A stretch of 46,033 nt of DNA from an uncultured Chloroflexus sp. (GCF_937951745.1 NZ_CALFBQ010000054.1:1-46033), one strand, 5' to 3'. Positions 27,316 to 35,100 are shown, numbered from the stretch's first letter. Notes: generated by a model not told the origin, from the letters alone. Translations and numbers: made by a program.

Positions 27316-28188
27316 TTATGCGCCTGCGCGCCTTTGCGCATGCTGAGTCGCAACGTGATCGAGAAACCGCCGCAATTCGCGCGTAAACGTGCGTGGTCGT
27401 TCATCCATAGGGTTGTGCAAGCTGGCCGGGATCATCACGTACTGCGCGCCGGGAATAGCTGCGGCCAGTCGGCGGGCGTGGGCTGGCGGGGCAAGGCTAT
27501 CAAATTGGCCGGTCATCACTAAGGTCGGGACGCGAATCTGTTGGAGCCGATCATCGACACGGGTCGCAAAGAGGGATCGTAAAATGCGGTACAATCCTTC
27601 TGGGTCGAAAGTGGCGAGGTACGATGCTCGCCGCAGCCATGGGCGAATCCAGCCACCGCCATGCTCGTGCGGGATACGCTGGCCTAGTGGGCGAAAGGTA
27701 CGACCGATGGCTTGGGTCAGGCGGAACGTCGTCCATCCTACGGTGGGCAGTAGGTACGTGCGGGTGTAAGCTGGCATCCGATAGGCATCGACGGCGGCAT
27801 CAATTAGTGCCAGCCGCTGCACCAATTCGGGATAGCGCAAGGTCAGCTCCACGGCCACGCTTCCCCCCATCGAATGGCCAATAAGCGTAATCGCAGTCAG
27901 GCCGAGATCACGGCAAAACGCGGCTATCAGCTCGGCAATAGCTTCGATCCGGTCGGCCCGCCCGATCCGGCTCTCGCCGTGGCCGGGCATATCGACGGCA
28001 AAACAACGGTAGTCACGGCCAAGATCGCGCAAGGTGCTCCACCAGAGCTCTTTAAACGCACCCCAGCCGTGCAGAAAGACGATCGCCGGCCCGCTGGCGC
28101 CAGCAGTCAAATAGCTGAGGCCAAGGCGGTCGTGGTAGCGGCATTCGATGGTGACAGAAGCCGTCATAGTGGTAATAGGATTTGTCAC
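27316..28188 (-). CDS. Alpha/beta hydrolase (second copy)
   Basis: This 290-residue alpha/beta hydrolase has the oxyanion HGWG, the nucleophile elbow GHSMGG, the acid in GQFDSLAPP and the base His in ASLHNPMDERP. A cap of about 70 helical residues (VDAYRMPAYTRTYLLPTVGW) separates core halves. GTG 28188 is preferred to ATG 28167, because AGAGAG lies 8 bases upstream of GTG and nothing comparable precedes the ATG. The C-terminal residues (ATQHAQRRAGA) are encoded in a stretch of TTTGCG-type repeats that continues into the gap after the stop. It shares only general fold similarity with the downstream hydrolase. Substrate is unknown. Confidence 0.88.
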   Translation of the reverse strand: MTNPITTMTASVTIECRYHDRLGLSYLTAGASGPAIVFLHGWGAFKELWWSTLRDLGRDYRCFAVDMPGHGESRIGRADRIEAIAELIAAFCRDLGLTAITLIGHSMGGSVAVELTLRYPELVQRLALIDAAVDAYRMPAYTRTYLLPTVGWTTFRLTQAIGRTFRPLGQRIPHEHGGGWIRPWLRRASYLATFDPEGLYRILRSLFATRVDDRLQQIRVPTLVMTGQFDSLAPPAHARRLAAAIPGAQYVMIPASLHNPMDERPRTFTRELRRFLDHVATQHAQRRAGA

Positions 28189-28223
28189 GTTGGCGCTCTC
28201 TAGTTGGAAACGGTCATACCGAG

Positions 28224-28229
28224 TATAAT
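28224..28229 (+). promoter_or_regulatory. -10 element placing mnmA as a candidate leaderless transcript
   Basis: A perfect TATAAT ends 7 bases before the mnmA ATG (28237). With the usual -10 to start distance, transcription would begin at or within a few bases of the ATG, and there is no Shine-Dalgarno. The best -35 match (TTGGAA, 28204-28209) is too close (14-base spacer), so its use is uncertain. Confidence 0.5.
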
Positions 28230-28236
28230 ACCAAAT

Positions 28237-29316
28237 ATGGCAAATATTCTGGTTGCAATGAGCGGCGGTGTTGATAGCTCACTGGCCGCGGCGCTCTTAC
28301 TTGAAGCCGGCCATCAAGTGACCGGCGTAACGATGCATCTATGGGATGACGACGATCACGGGCTGCGCGAGAGCCTGTGTTGTGCTGCCGAAGCAGCGGC
28401 CAGCGCGCGGCGCGTCTGCGCCTTACTCGGCATCCCCTTTTACGTTTTTAATTACCAGCGCGAGTTTCGCCGCCACGTCATCGACTATTTCATTCGGGCG
28501 TATACGCATGGTCTCACCCCTAACCCCTGCGTCGAGTGCAACCGCATGATCAAGTTTCGCGCGTTACTTGATCGGGCGCGGGCTTTGGGGTTTGATGCGG
28601 TGGCGACCGGCCATTACGCCCGGATTGTGCGCGGCGCCGATGGCCGCTACCAGCTTTGGCGAGCGGTAGACCGCGAGAAAGATCAGTCGTACATGCTGCA
28701 CATGCTCGGCCAAGCCGATCTAGCCCGCCTGTTCTTCCCCATTGGTGAATATACCAAAAGTGAAGTGCGCGCAATGGCGGCAGCACGCGGCTTGCCGAGT
28801 GCCGATCGCGAAGAGAGCCAAGACATCTGTTTTGTGCCTGACGGCGACTACCGCAATCTGTTACGGGTTGAAGCGCCAGAGAGTCTTACCCCCGGTCCAA
28901 TAGTCGATCTAGAGGGGCGCGAGATCGGGCGGCACAAAGGGCTACCGTTCTACACCGTCGGTCAGCGGCGTGGTTTAGGGTTGAGCGGTGGCGAACCACG
29001 CTATGTGGTTGCAATCGATCCGGCGCGCAATGCGTTGATCGTCGGCCCGGCGTCGGCGCTCAACCGCGAGCGATTTACCGTCACCGACGTGCGTTGGGTT
29101 GATGATCAGCCGCCGGCTGAGCCATTGACCTGTATGGTGCAAGTGCGCGCCCACGCCGAACCGCTGCCGGCTCGCGTTTCGGCACAGCTCGATGGACGCT
29201 GGCTGGTGGAGTTGGAACGGCCACAGCGCGCTGTCAGCCCCGGCCAAGCTGCTGTCTTTTACGATGACCAGCGCGTGCTTGGCGGGGGATGGATCGCCCG
29301 TCCGGAGGTGGGATGA
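28237..29316 (+). CDS. mnmA: tRNA-specific 2-thiouridylase MnmA
   Basis: This 359-residue enzyme inserts sulfur at C2 of wobble uridine 34 in tRNA for Lys, Glu and Gln, using ATP and a sulfur relay. The PP-loop SGGVDSS lies at the N-terminus. The catalytic Cys sits in NPCVECNRMIKF and the second Cys in SQDICFVPDGDY. Between and after them are ATGHYARI and DQSYMLHML. The start is ATG 28237 (MANILVAMSGG), as in the family; the 11 residues that could be added upstream lie across the -10 region. The length is normal. A small membrane gene overlaps its stop by 4 bases. Confidence 0.97.
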   Translation: MANILVAMSGGVDSSLAAALLLEAGHQVTGVTMHLWDDDDHGLRESLCCAAEAAASARRVCALLGIPFYVFNYQREFRRHVIDYFIRAYTHGLTPNPCVECNRMIKFRALLDRARALGFDAVATGHYARIVRGADGRYQLWRAVDREKDQSYMLHMLGQADLARLFFPIGEYTKSEVRAMAAARGLPSADREESQDICFVPDGDYRNLLRVEAPESLTPGPIVDLEGREIGRHKGLPFYTVGQRRGLGLSGGEPRYVVAIDPARNALIVGPASALNRERFTVTDVRWVDDQPPAEPLTCMVQVRAHAEPLPARVSAQLDGRWLVELERPQRAVSPGQAAVFYDDQRVLGGGWIARPEVG

Positions 29317-29570
29317 GCGCGTTCTCACCAGCAGCCTTTCTCTTACTCTTGTTGACCACGACCCATGCGGCGTTGGCCCATTTCTTGCTGGGCCGCTCGT
29401 GGCGGCAGATCCCGATTTTTTGGGTCACGGCAGCCGCCGGGTGTCTGATCGCCACCCTGCTTGGCTGGCGCTTCCCTCTTGATCTGCCCGCCCCAGCGGG
29501 GGTGCCAATGCTCGAAGCCTCACTGTTGGCGTGGATCTTGCTGATAGTTGTTTCACGCTTGCGGCTATGA
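29313..29570 (+). CDS. Small membrane protein (hypothetical)
   Basis: This 85-residue protein has three predicted membrane segments (FSPAAFLLLLLTTTHAALAH; IFWVTAAAGCLIATLLG; LEASLLAWILLIVVS). ATG 29313 overlaps the mnmA stop (ATGA) and is preceded by GGAGGTGGG, so it is translationally coupled to mnmA. Known families were not recognised. The context suggests expression with mnmA, not necessarily a related function. Confidence 0.8.
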   Translation: MSAFSPAAFLLLLLTTTHAALAHFLLGRSWRQIPIFWVTAAAGCLIATLLGWRFPLDLPAPAGVPMLEASLLAWILLIVVSRLRL

Positions 29571-29576
29571 TATAAT
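29548..29576 (+). promoter_or_regulatory. Promoter for the 29637 gene
   Basis: TTGTTT (29548-29553) and TATAAT (29571-29576) are separated by 17 bases, with an extended -10 TGa. It lies across the end of the preceding gene. A GGAGGT Shine-Dalgarno follows at 29625-29630. Confidence 0.75.
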
Positions 29577-29636
29577 TTGGCGCATTAGAGCGCCCTCGCA
29601 GCCGCGTATTCTGCGGCCCGGTACGGAGGTAGCCCC

Positions 29637-30089
29637 GTGTTACGCTGGATTGGCATCGGCATTGGCTTATTGACCGCAGTTCTGTTCGGGTTTATCATCG
29701 CGGCGATCTTCCTCGGTGAAGGTTTCCGCGCCGCGTGGCGAGATGTATTCATCGTGATCTTGGCCGCGTTGCAACTGATCGGCGCGGTATTATCGGTTGC
29801 AATCCTCATTGCGATCCTCTACGCGGTTGAGCAGATCAACCGGCTGGCGCGCAATAATGTGTTGCCTAAGCTCGATGAGGCGCTGGCGAAAGCGAATGAG
29901 ACGCTAGACACAACGCGCGCGATTGCCAATAATGTGCGCGACTCGGCGCAGACGGCGACAACGGCGACAACATACGTTGCGGAACGAGTGGTTGCGCCGA
30001 TTATTCGCGTCTCAAGTTTGGTGAGCGGTGTGCGGGCGGCAGCCACAACCTTAGCTCGGCGCGGAAAACCTGACGAACCGGCCTCATGA
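29637..30089 (+). CDS. Membrane protein with two TM segments and helical tail (hypothetical)
   Basis: This 150-residue protein starts at GTG 29637 with a good GGAGGT 6 bases upstream. Two hydrophobic segments (LLTAVLFGFIIAAIF near the start and LQLIGAVLSVAILIAILYAV) are followed by a long amphipathic helix (residues about 65-130, rich in Ala and polar residues). The layout resembles small DUF948-like or chemotaxis-like membrane proteins, in which a coiled tail faces the cytoplasm. The family is not certain. It has its own promoter and is separated by about 100 bases from the next gene. Confidence 0.75.
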   Translation: MLRWIGIGIGLLTAVLFGFIIAAIFLGEGFRAAWRDVFIVILAALQLIGAVLSVAILIAILYAVEQINRLARNNVLPKLDEALAKANETLDTTRAIANNVRDSAQTATTATTYVAERVVAPIIRVSSLVSGVRAAATTLARRGKPDEPAS

Positions 30090-30188
30090 CCCCCCATGTT
30101 CGATACGTTACCGTGCCTGTTGGCATGGTAAGATAGAGGATAGTAGAAGTTTGGTGTGGCTGGCGAGCGGGTAAGAGTCAGAATTGGC

Positions 30189-31124
30189 ATGAGTACCAAT
30201 CAATTTAAGTATGGTGGACAAGCGGTGCTCGAAGGGGTGATGATGCGCGGTCGCCGGCAAGCGACCGTCGTTGTGCGTCGCCCTGACGGCAGCTTTGCCC
30301 GGCTCGACCTGCCGATCTCGGCCCGCAGCGCACAGTGGCAACGTTGGCCGTTGCTGCGCGGTTTTGCTGCACTGGCCGAAGCCTTTACGATTGGGCGCAA
30401 GGCGCTCGATTTCTCGGCCTCGGTGGTTGCCGCTGATGACGATGAAAATCTGCACCCGGTTGTCCAAACTTTGATCTTTGTGGTCACGCTGGCGATCGCG
30501 ATTGGCATCTTTGTAGTGTTGCCATCACTGGTAGCCAACTTTATCGGCCAGCTTGGCGCGCCAGTGCTCGTGCGGGAAATCATCGAAGCGTTGATTAATC
30601 TGGCGTTAGTCGTGGCCTACATCGCTGTGATTGGCCGTATTCCCGATATTGGCCGGGTGTTTGGCTATCACGGCGCCGAGCACAAGGTGATCAATGCGTA
30701 TGAGGCGGGCCTGCCGCTGACGGTCGAATCGGTGCGGGAATGCAGCCGCATTCACCCGCGCTGTGGCACAAGCTTTCTGTTGGTGGTGGCGCTGATCGGG
30801 TTTCTGATCTTTCTCTCAGTTGCCGGTTTGCCGGTTTGGCAGAGGATTATCGCCCGGATTGTGCTCATTCCGTTAGTGGCGGCGGTTGCCTTTGAGGCCC
30901 AACAACTCGCCGCAAACTATTACCATGTGCCGTGGGTGCGCTGGTTGCTGGCCCCAACATTGGCGGCGCAGTACTTGACAACTCGCGAGCCGGATGATGC
31001 TATGATTGCTACCGCGATCGCTGCCTTCGAGCCGGTCGTGGCCGCCGATCAACTTGAAACTGCCCAACCGGCGCCAACTACCGGTGTTGCGCCCGGTTTG
31101 GCTGATACACAACCGACCATGTGA
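30189..31124 (+). CDS. DUF1385-family (YqhQ-like) membrane protein
   Basis: This 311-residue protein starts at ATG 30189 with YGGQAVLEGVMMRGR, the DUF1385 signature. The second family block GYHGAEHKVINAYE lies after the first pair of membrane segments and is followed by ECSRIHPRCGTSFLL. Four or more hydrophobic helices are visible. Function in the family (YqhQ of Bacillus) is not settled. The C-terminal tail (about residues 275-311) is acidic and Pro/Ala-rich. It is the last gene before the DUF4388/GTPase pair, 39 bases away. Confidence 0.9.
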   Translation: MSTNQFKYGGQAVLEGVMMRGRRQATVVVRRPDGSFARLDLPISARSAQWQRWPLLRGFAALAEAFTIGRKALDFSASVVAADDDENLHPVVQTLIFVVTLAIAIGIFVVLPSLVANFIGQLGAPVLVREIIEALINLALVVAYIAVIGRIPDIGRVFGYHGAEHKVINAYEAGLPLTVESVRECSRIHPRCGTSFLLVVALIGFLIFLSVAGLPVWQRIIARIVLIPLVAAVAFEAQQLAANYYHVPWVRWLLAPTLAAQYLTTREPDDAMIATAIAAFEPVVAADQLETAQPAPTTGVAPGLADTQPTM

Positions 31125-31163
31125 CGTGATCGTCGCACTACACCCGCGATAGCGGAGGAACGT

Positions 31164-31976
31164 ATGGCGCTGGTGGGGAACATCCGCGATTTTAGTTTGT
31201 CAGATTTTCTCTCGCTCGTTGATCGCGGGTATAAAACGGGCGCCCTGCATTTGACCTACCATGATCAGACGGCGCGGCTCTACTTTGAGAAAGGCAAGCT
31301 GCTGCTCGCGGCGCGCCGTCCCGAAGACGAGAAGCCGGAGCTGTTGGTGCGGCTCGGCGTGCTGAATGTCGATCAGTTGGCGCAAGCCTGCCGCGTGTTG
31401 GCGGCTCGTGGCAATGGAGTGACGTTGAGTCAGGTCGTGATTGATGTCGGTATGGCTAGCCCTGAGCGATTGCAGAGTGCGCTGATGGGCCATACCGAGC
31501 AATCGGTGTATGGGTTGTTTGCGTGGCCGGAAGGGGATTTTGTCTTCGAGCATAATCAGCGCCCGGCGCCTGATGCCCCGCTGGCGCTGACGCCGATCTC
31601 GATCGATCACCTAATCATGGAAGGGGTGCGCCGGATCGATGAATGGGAGCGGATACGCGACCGCATCCCTTCGACCGATCTCGTGCCGCGCTTCTTGGCC
31701 CCGCCGGGTGAGAAGCTGAAAGGGATGCGTCTTTCGCCAGATGAGTGGAAGGTGTTTGCGCGCATCAATGGCCGCGATACGCTGGCCGAGATTGCCCAAA
31801 AGACTGGGCTAAGCGATTTTGATGTGTGCCGCGCGGTCTATGGCTTCTTGACCGCCGGTATGCTGGAATTGGTGAAACGGCAGCGCGTGCTGGCCGCCGG
31901 AATGCCGCCGGTTGAACAGCCGCGTTTGAAGAAGAGCCTCGTCAACCGGATCATCAATCGGATCCGCAGCATGTAG
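31164..31976 (+). CDS. DUF4388 (PATAN)-domain protein
   Basis: This 270-residue protein begins with a DUF4388/PATAN domain (VGNIRDFSLSDFLSLVDRGY ... LYFEKGKLLLA), the form found in bacterial two-component and GTPase-linked signalling proteins. The middle (residues about 65-140) continues as a helical region, and residues about 190-245 look like a winged-helix-like segment (RLSPDEWKVFARINGRDTLA, then IAQKTGL). It has no membrane segment. GGAGGA lies just upstream of ATG 31164. The next gene encodes a Ras-like GTPase 31 bases downstream, so the two probably form a signalling unit. Confidence 0.85.
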   Translation: MALVGNIRDFSLSDFLSLVDRGYKTGALHLTYHDQTARLYFEKGKLLLAARRPEDEKPELLVRLGVLNVDQLAQACRVLAARGNGVTLSQVVIDVGMASPERLQSALMGHTEQSVYGLFAWPEGDFVFEHNQRPAPDAPLALTPISIDHLIMEGVRRIDEWERIRDRIPSTDLVPRFLAPPGEKLKGMRLSPDEWKVFARINGRDTLAEIAQKTGLSDFDVCRAVYGFLTAGMLELVKRQRVLAAGMPPVEQPRLKKSLVNRIINRIRSM

Positions 31977-32007
31977 CTGGGGCCGGAGCATCGGAGCGGA
32001 GGGCTGT

Positions 32008-32538
32008 GTGCAGACGGTAAAGATGGTGATCAGCGGCGCCGTCAACGCCGGCAAGACTGAGTTTATCAGGACGATCTCGGAGATTGAGGTCGTCTCGACG
32101 GAACGCCGGGCGACCGACGATACTCGGCTGATCAAGAAGGAAACGACTGTCGCGATGGATTTCGGACGCATCGCGATCTCTGATGATCTCGTGCTCCATC
32201 TCTTTGGGACGCCGGGACAAAAGCGCTTCGACTTTATGTGGGAGATCCTCGCCGAGGGGATGCTCGGTCTGGTCATCCTTGTCGATAGCACCCGCCCGGA
32301 AACGTTCCGCGAGACGAACCGGATCATTGATTTCTTTGTCTCGTATCGCGATACGCCTTATGTGATTGCGGCCAATAAGCAGGATCGGCCTAATGCGTGG
32401 TCGCCTGATGAATTGCGCTTGGCTTTGCGCCAACCGCCGCATATCAAGGTGTTGCCTTGTACGGCGACCGACCGCGAGAGCGTCAAGAATGTGTTGCTTG
32501 AGTTGCTGTATGTGATTCAAGAACGCAGCGAGGATTAG
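32008..32538 (+). CDS. Ras-like small GTPase (MglA/SRPRB-like)
   Basis: This 176-residue protein starts at GTG 32008 behind CGGAGGGC. The P-loop GAVNAGKT (G10-T17) is complete. G3 is FGTPGQ (residues 66-71), where the usual Asp of DxxGQ is replaced, as in MglA-type proteins (TxPGQ). G4 is NKQD at 123-126. It has no membrane segment. MglA-like GTPases control polarity, motility or other spatial signalling. In operon with a DUF4388/PATAN protein, it probably acts in the same switch. No separate GAP or roadblock gene is adjacent. Confidence 0.9.
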   Translation: MQTVKMVISGAVNAGKTEFIRTISEIEVVSTERRATDDTRLIKKETTVAMDFGRIAISDDLVLHLFGTPGQKRFDFMWEILAEGMLGLVILVDSTRPETFRETNRIIDFFVSYRDTPYVIAANKQDRPNAWSPDELRLALRQPPHIKVLPCTATDRESVKNVLLELLYVIQERSED

Positions 32539-32566
32539 GTTCGCACGTTTGCTTGGGAAGTTGCGA

Positions 32567-32601
32567 AGGGGCGACCGAGCCGTCGCCCCTGTTGTGTTGT
32601 G
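32567..32601 (+). terminator. Hairpin terminator after the GTPase gene
   Basis: A perfect 8-bp stem, AGGGGCGA (32567-32574) and TCGCCCCT (32583-32590), is followed by GTTGTGTTGTG. It is 28 bases past the GTPase stop. The tract after it has interspersed T and G, so termination may be weak. Confidence 0.6.
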
Positions 32602-32626
32602 ACGGTGATGTGAGTGCCTTCGGTAT

Positions 32627-32669
32627 GGCTTTGCAATGCGGTTAAATTGATTTTCCTCATTGCAAAGCC
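32627..32669. repeat. Perfect 12-bp inverted repeat upstream of HU
   Basis: GGCTTTGCAATG (32627-32638) and CATTGCAAAGCC (32658-32669) are perfect inverted repeats with a 19-base spacer. The right arm lies between the -35 and -10 of the HU promoter candidate, so it could be an operator or the base of a transcript structure. Confidence 0.65.
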
Positions 32670-32676
32670 GTAAAAT
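32647..32676 (+). promoter_or_regulatory. Promoter candidate for the HU gene
   Basis: TTGATT (32647-32652) and TAAAAT (32671-32676) are 18 bases apart. The transcript would begin near 32684 and carry a leader of about 115 bases that contains two copies of the ATGCGGTWWA motif. A TTGACA at 32729 has no -10 at proper distance. Confidence 0.5.
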
Positions 32677-32696
32677 TATATTGGAAAGCCTAATAA

Positions 32697-32745
32697 GCGG
32701 TTTACCGCATCAGTAAGAGATACAGATCTTGACAGATGCGGTATA
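32697..32745. promoter_or_regulatory. ATGCGGTWWA motif cluster in the HU leader
   Basis: Three copies of a 10-base motif surround the HU upstream region: ATGCGGTTAA (32636-32645, plus), TTTACCGCAT (32701-32710, minus copy) and ATGCGGTATA (32736-32745, plus). The second also lies in the short palindrome GCGGTTTACCGC (32697-32708). The last two form an 8-bp perfect inverted repeat (TACCGCAT/ATGCGGTA). The ATGCGGTATA copy also appears upstream of the PUCC gene at 41897-41906. Confidence 0.5.
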
Positions 32746-32797
32746 CTGCTTTCTGAAGAGCTATGACCGCTTGAGTGCATAGAGGAGGACTGCACCA

Positions 32798-33076
32798 ATG
32801 CAGAAGACGGATTTTATCAAGGCAGTGGCTGAGCGCGCCAAAGCTTCGCAGAAGGAGACGAAGCAAATTATTGACGCTGCGCTCGAGGTGATCACTGAGG
32901 CGTTGGCTCGTGGTGAGAAAGTGACGCTGACCGGTTTTGGCACGTTTGAGGTGCGCTCGCGGCAGGCGCGCGAGGGTGTTAATCCGCAAACTCGCGAGAA
33001 GATCCATATCCCCGCTACCAAGACCCCCGGTTTTAGCGCGAGCAGTACGTTGAAAGAAGCGGTGAAGGGCGAATAA
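32798..33076 (+). CDS. hup: HU-family DNA-binding protein
   Basis: This 92-residue histone-like protein binds and bends DNA non-specifically and shapes the nucleoid. It has the N-terminal helices MQKTDFIKAVAERAKAS, the conserved TGFGTFEVR and the Arg/Pro arm (REKIHIPATKTPGFSAS). Length is normal for HU. GAGGAGG lies upstream of ATG 32798. It is monocistronic. Its long, structured upstream region suggests regulation at promoter or leader level, as is common for HU genes. Confidence 0.96.
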   Translation: MQKTDFIKAVAERAKASQKETKQIIDAALEVITEALARGEKVTLTGFGTFEVRSRQAREGVNPQTREKIHIPATKTPGFSASSTLKEAVKGE

Positions 33077-33597
33077 GTGGCGATTGTGGGGATGTTGGAC
33101 ACGTCGTCCGCACGGATAATCGCCGCTTGCCTTATGCATACGAGCAGCCTGTTCACCCCTAAAGGTACGTCTAGACAGTGCTTCCCAGAGACACGGAGGG
33201 GAGCAGCGTAATGCTAAGAATGCATGTCTCCCTCCGCTAGCTCGGATCCTACAAACAGACGGCTAGCGCAATCTAATCTCACCGTTCAAGAGCAGATGTT
33301 TTTCGGTAGGGGCACCGCGCTGCGGTGCCCTGAGGTGGGTACGGGACGACGGCCCTCCTCCCTCTCCCCAGAGACACGGAGGGGCGCAGCGTAATGCTAA
33401 GAATGCATGTCTCCCTCCGCTGGCTCGGATCCTACAAACAGACGGCTAGCGCAATCTAATCTCATCGTTCAAGAGCAGATGTTTTTCGGTAGGGGCACCG
33501 CGCTGCGGTGCCCTGAGGTGGGTACGGGACGACGGCCCTCCTCCCTCTCCCTTACGGCGAGAGGGTCACAGCCTTGAGATACGGCACTGCGTTGTCC
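33077..33597. other. Intergenic region dominated by a 183-bp tandem duplication
   Basis: These 521 bases between HU and the convergent M1-type gene contain no gene that I can support. Most of it (33184-33551) is two copies of a 183-bp unit, described separately. The last 45 bases (CCTCTCCCTTACGGCGAGAGGG) look like another repeat fragment. Confidence 0.7.
33184..33551. repeat. Two-copy tandem repeat, 183-bp unit
   Basis: The units begin at 33184 and 33367 and match over about 183 bases with only a few substitutions (for example A/C near 33201, A/G near 33239, C/T near 33282). Each contains a strong hairpin GGGCACCGC-gct-GCGGTGCCC (33310-33330 and 33493-33513) and a longer GGAGGG/CCCTCC inverted repeat. 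No reading frame spans it. It is likely a dispersed non-coding element that was recently duplicated. Confidence 0.85.
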
Positions 33598-35088
33598 CTA
33601 CGGTATGTCTACCGCTGCCGCCGATACGACCCAATCGTGAAACAGATCAGCTAACAGGCATACGCACGCCTGTTCAGCGGCATGGAGTAAATCAGGGCCG
33701 GCAATTTCGCGATAGCTCGCTGTTGTGACGTATCGCTGTAAGAATTCGTTGAACGCATCTTCCCCGATATGTTGACGCAAGGTGTGGAAGAACAGCGCGC
33801 CTTTAGCGTAGACCACCGGTACGTAGCGGCCATTGCTCAACGCCGAGGGTGGGGTGGCGAGCGGCGCATCGCCACCTCGTTCGCGCAAGCGACGGTAGAC
33901 AGCGCGGAAGGCCTCGAGTTCGGCTTGGGCCTGTGCCGGCACATCGATCATCTCGTAATAGAGGATTTGGCTATAACTGGCTAGCCCCTCGTCAAGCCAC
34001 GCTTCCCCCTGCGCGTCGTTGCCGACCAACCCGTACCACCATTGATGGCTGATCTCGTGGGCAATGGTGGTTTCTAGCAGCCGGTCATTGCGCTGGTAGA
34101 GGCTCTGCTCGATCAACACGACTCCCGGATATTCCATGCCGTAAAATTGGGTCAATGCCGCTTGGATGACCTCTAGCTCGGCGTAGGGGTAAGCGCCGAA
34201 GCGCTGGTTGAAGGCGTGCAGGGCAGTAGCCGCAATGGCTACACTGCGTTCCCCAGCGGTTGGATCATCTGACTGTACGTAACTGATCACCTGCGTGCCA
34301 TCCACGTTGACACTGACCTGCCGCAGCCCTTGGAGTGCGGCAAGGTAGAATTCGCGCTGCGGCCCGCTGACGAAGCGCGCAAGCTGGCGACTATCAGCGG
34401 TTGTGCGGTGTTCGTGCTGACTTCCACTCGTCACTAGTTGCCAATCTGTCGGCGCTTCGACGGTGACATCGTACAGCGCGATCGCGCTGACGGTAAAATC
34501 ACCTCGTGACACTATTGGCCGCGTATCCCAGCCGAGACCCGAAATGTAGCGGGCCAGTATGGGATAGAACGACGCAATCGACCATACGCCTGCTTCCATG
34601 TTATACGCGCCGAAGGTGCGTTGGCTGGCATTGCTTGGGGTGCGCGCAGTGAAGGTCATTGTGACGATCGCTTGAGCGCCGGGAGCAATAATGTGTGGTG
34701 CGCTCAACCCGATGAGGGTGTCACCGTGCAAGGTGCGTGATGAAACCGGTATACCGTCGATCTGCGCTGATGTGACATCGAGCCGGCCACCGAAATTGGG
34801 GTGGTTGGGGTAGAGGTGGAACCAGATCGTATCGAACTCAACCTCCGTCCGGTTCGTAAGTTGCACCGTGATCTCACCACTCAGCCGTGGCCCGCTAGGG
34901 TCGAGTTGGATGTGCATAGTGTAGCGATCCCAAGGCTCGCGCATGAGATCGGTGATACGGTCAGGCCGCATCGCTGTCGTTTGAGCAACGAGGAAGGGGT
35001 CAATACTACCATCGCGTGCGATGTGGTAGGGTGCCGGCTGGGAGGCGGTGGTGAAGATGATGATCAACAGCAGAATTAGGCGTATCAT
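33598..35088 (-). CDS. M1-family metallopeptidase, exported
   Basis: This 496-residue zinc peptidase has a signal peptide (MIRLILLLIIIFTTASQ). The N-terminal beta domain (residues about 45-220) is followed by the zinc motif HEISHQWW and, 18 residues later, the third ligand Glu in WLDEGLASYS. YGMEYPG upstream matches the substrate-binding GxMEN region of M1 peptidases. It is about half the size of PepN and lacks the large C-terminal domain, like other short M1-type proteins. ATG 35088 is chosen because the signal peptide then starts properly. A -10 TATGAT ends 6 bases before it, suggesting a leaderless transcript. Confidence 0.9.
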   Translation of the reverse strand: MIRLILLLIIIFTTASQPAPYHIARDGSIDPFLVAQTTAMRPDRITDLMREPWDRYTMHIQLDPSGPRLSGEITVQLTNRTEVEFDTIWFHLYPNHPNFGGRLDVTSAQIDGIPVSSRTLHGDTLIGLSAPHIIAPGAQAIVTMTFTARTPSNASQRTFGAYNMEAGVWSIASFYPILARYISGLGWDTRPIVSRGDFTVSAIALYDVTVEAPTDWQLVTSGSQHEHRTTADSRQLARFVSGPQREFYLAALQGLRQVSVNVDGTQVISYVQSDDPTAGERSVAIAATALHAFNQRFGAYPYAELEVIQAALTQFYGMEYPGVVLIEQSLYQRNDRLLETTIAHEISHQWWYGLVGNDAQGEAWLDEGLASYSQILYYEMIDVPAQAQAELEAFRAVYRRLRERGGDAPLATPPSALSNGRYVPVVYAKGALFFHTLRQHIGEDAFNEFLQRYVTTASYREIAGPDLLHAAEQACVCLLADLFHDWVVSAAAVDIP

Positions 35089-35094
35089 GCAATT

Positions 35095-35100
35095 ATCATA
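35095..35100 (-). promoter_or_regulatory. -10 element placing the M1-type gene as a candidate leaderless transcript
   Basis: On the minus strand TATGAT lies at 35095-35100, 6 bases before the start codon ATG (35088). No Shine-Dalgarno is present between them. An overlapping GATAAT would place the start even closer. Confidence 0.45.

Noticed and set aside
27270-27345. TTTGCG-rich stretch after the second hydrolase, possible tandem repeat element
   Set aside because: It is an irregular low-complexity run partly overlapping the end of the coding sequence, with no fixed period. Similar TTTGCG-rich runs occur near 35180-35230.
32729-32747. TTGACA and TATACT before HU as its promoter
   Set aside because: They are only 7 bases apart, which is too short for a sigma-70 promoter. 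TTGATT-N18-TAAAAT upstream is better placed.
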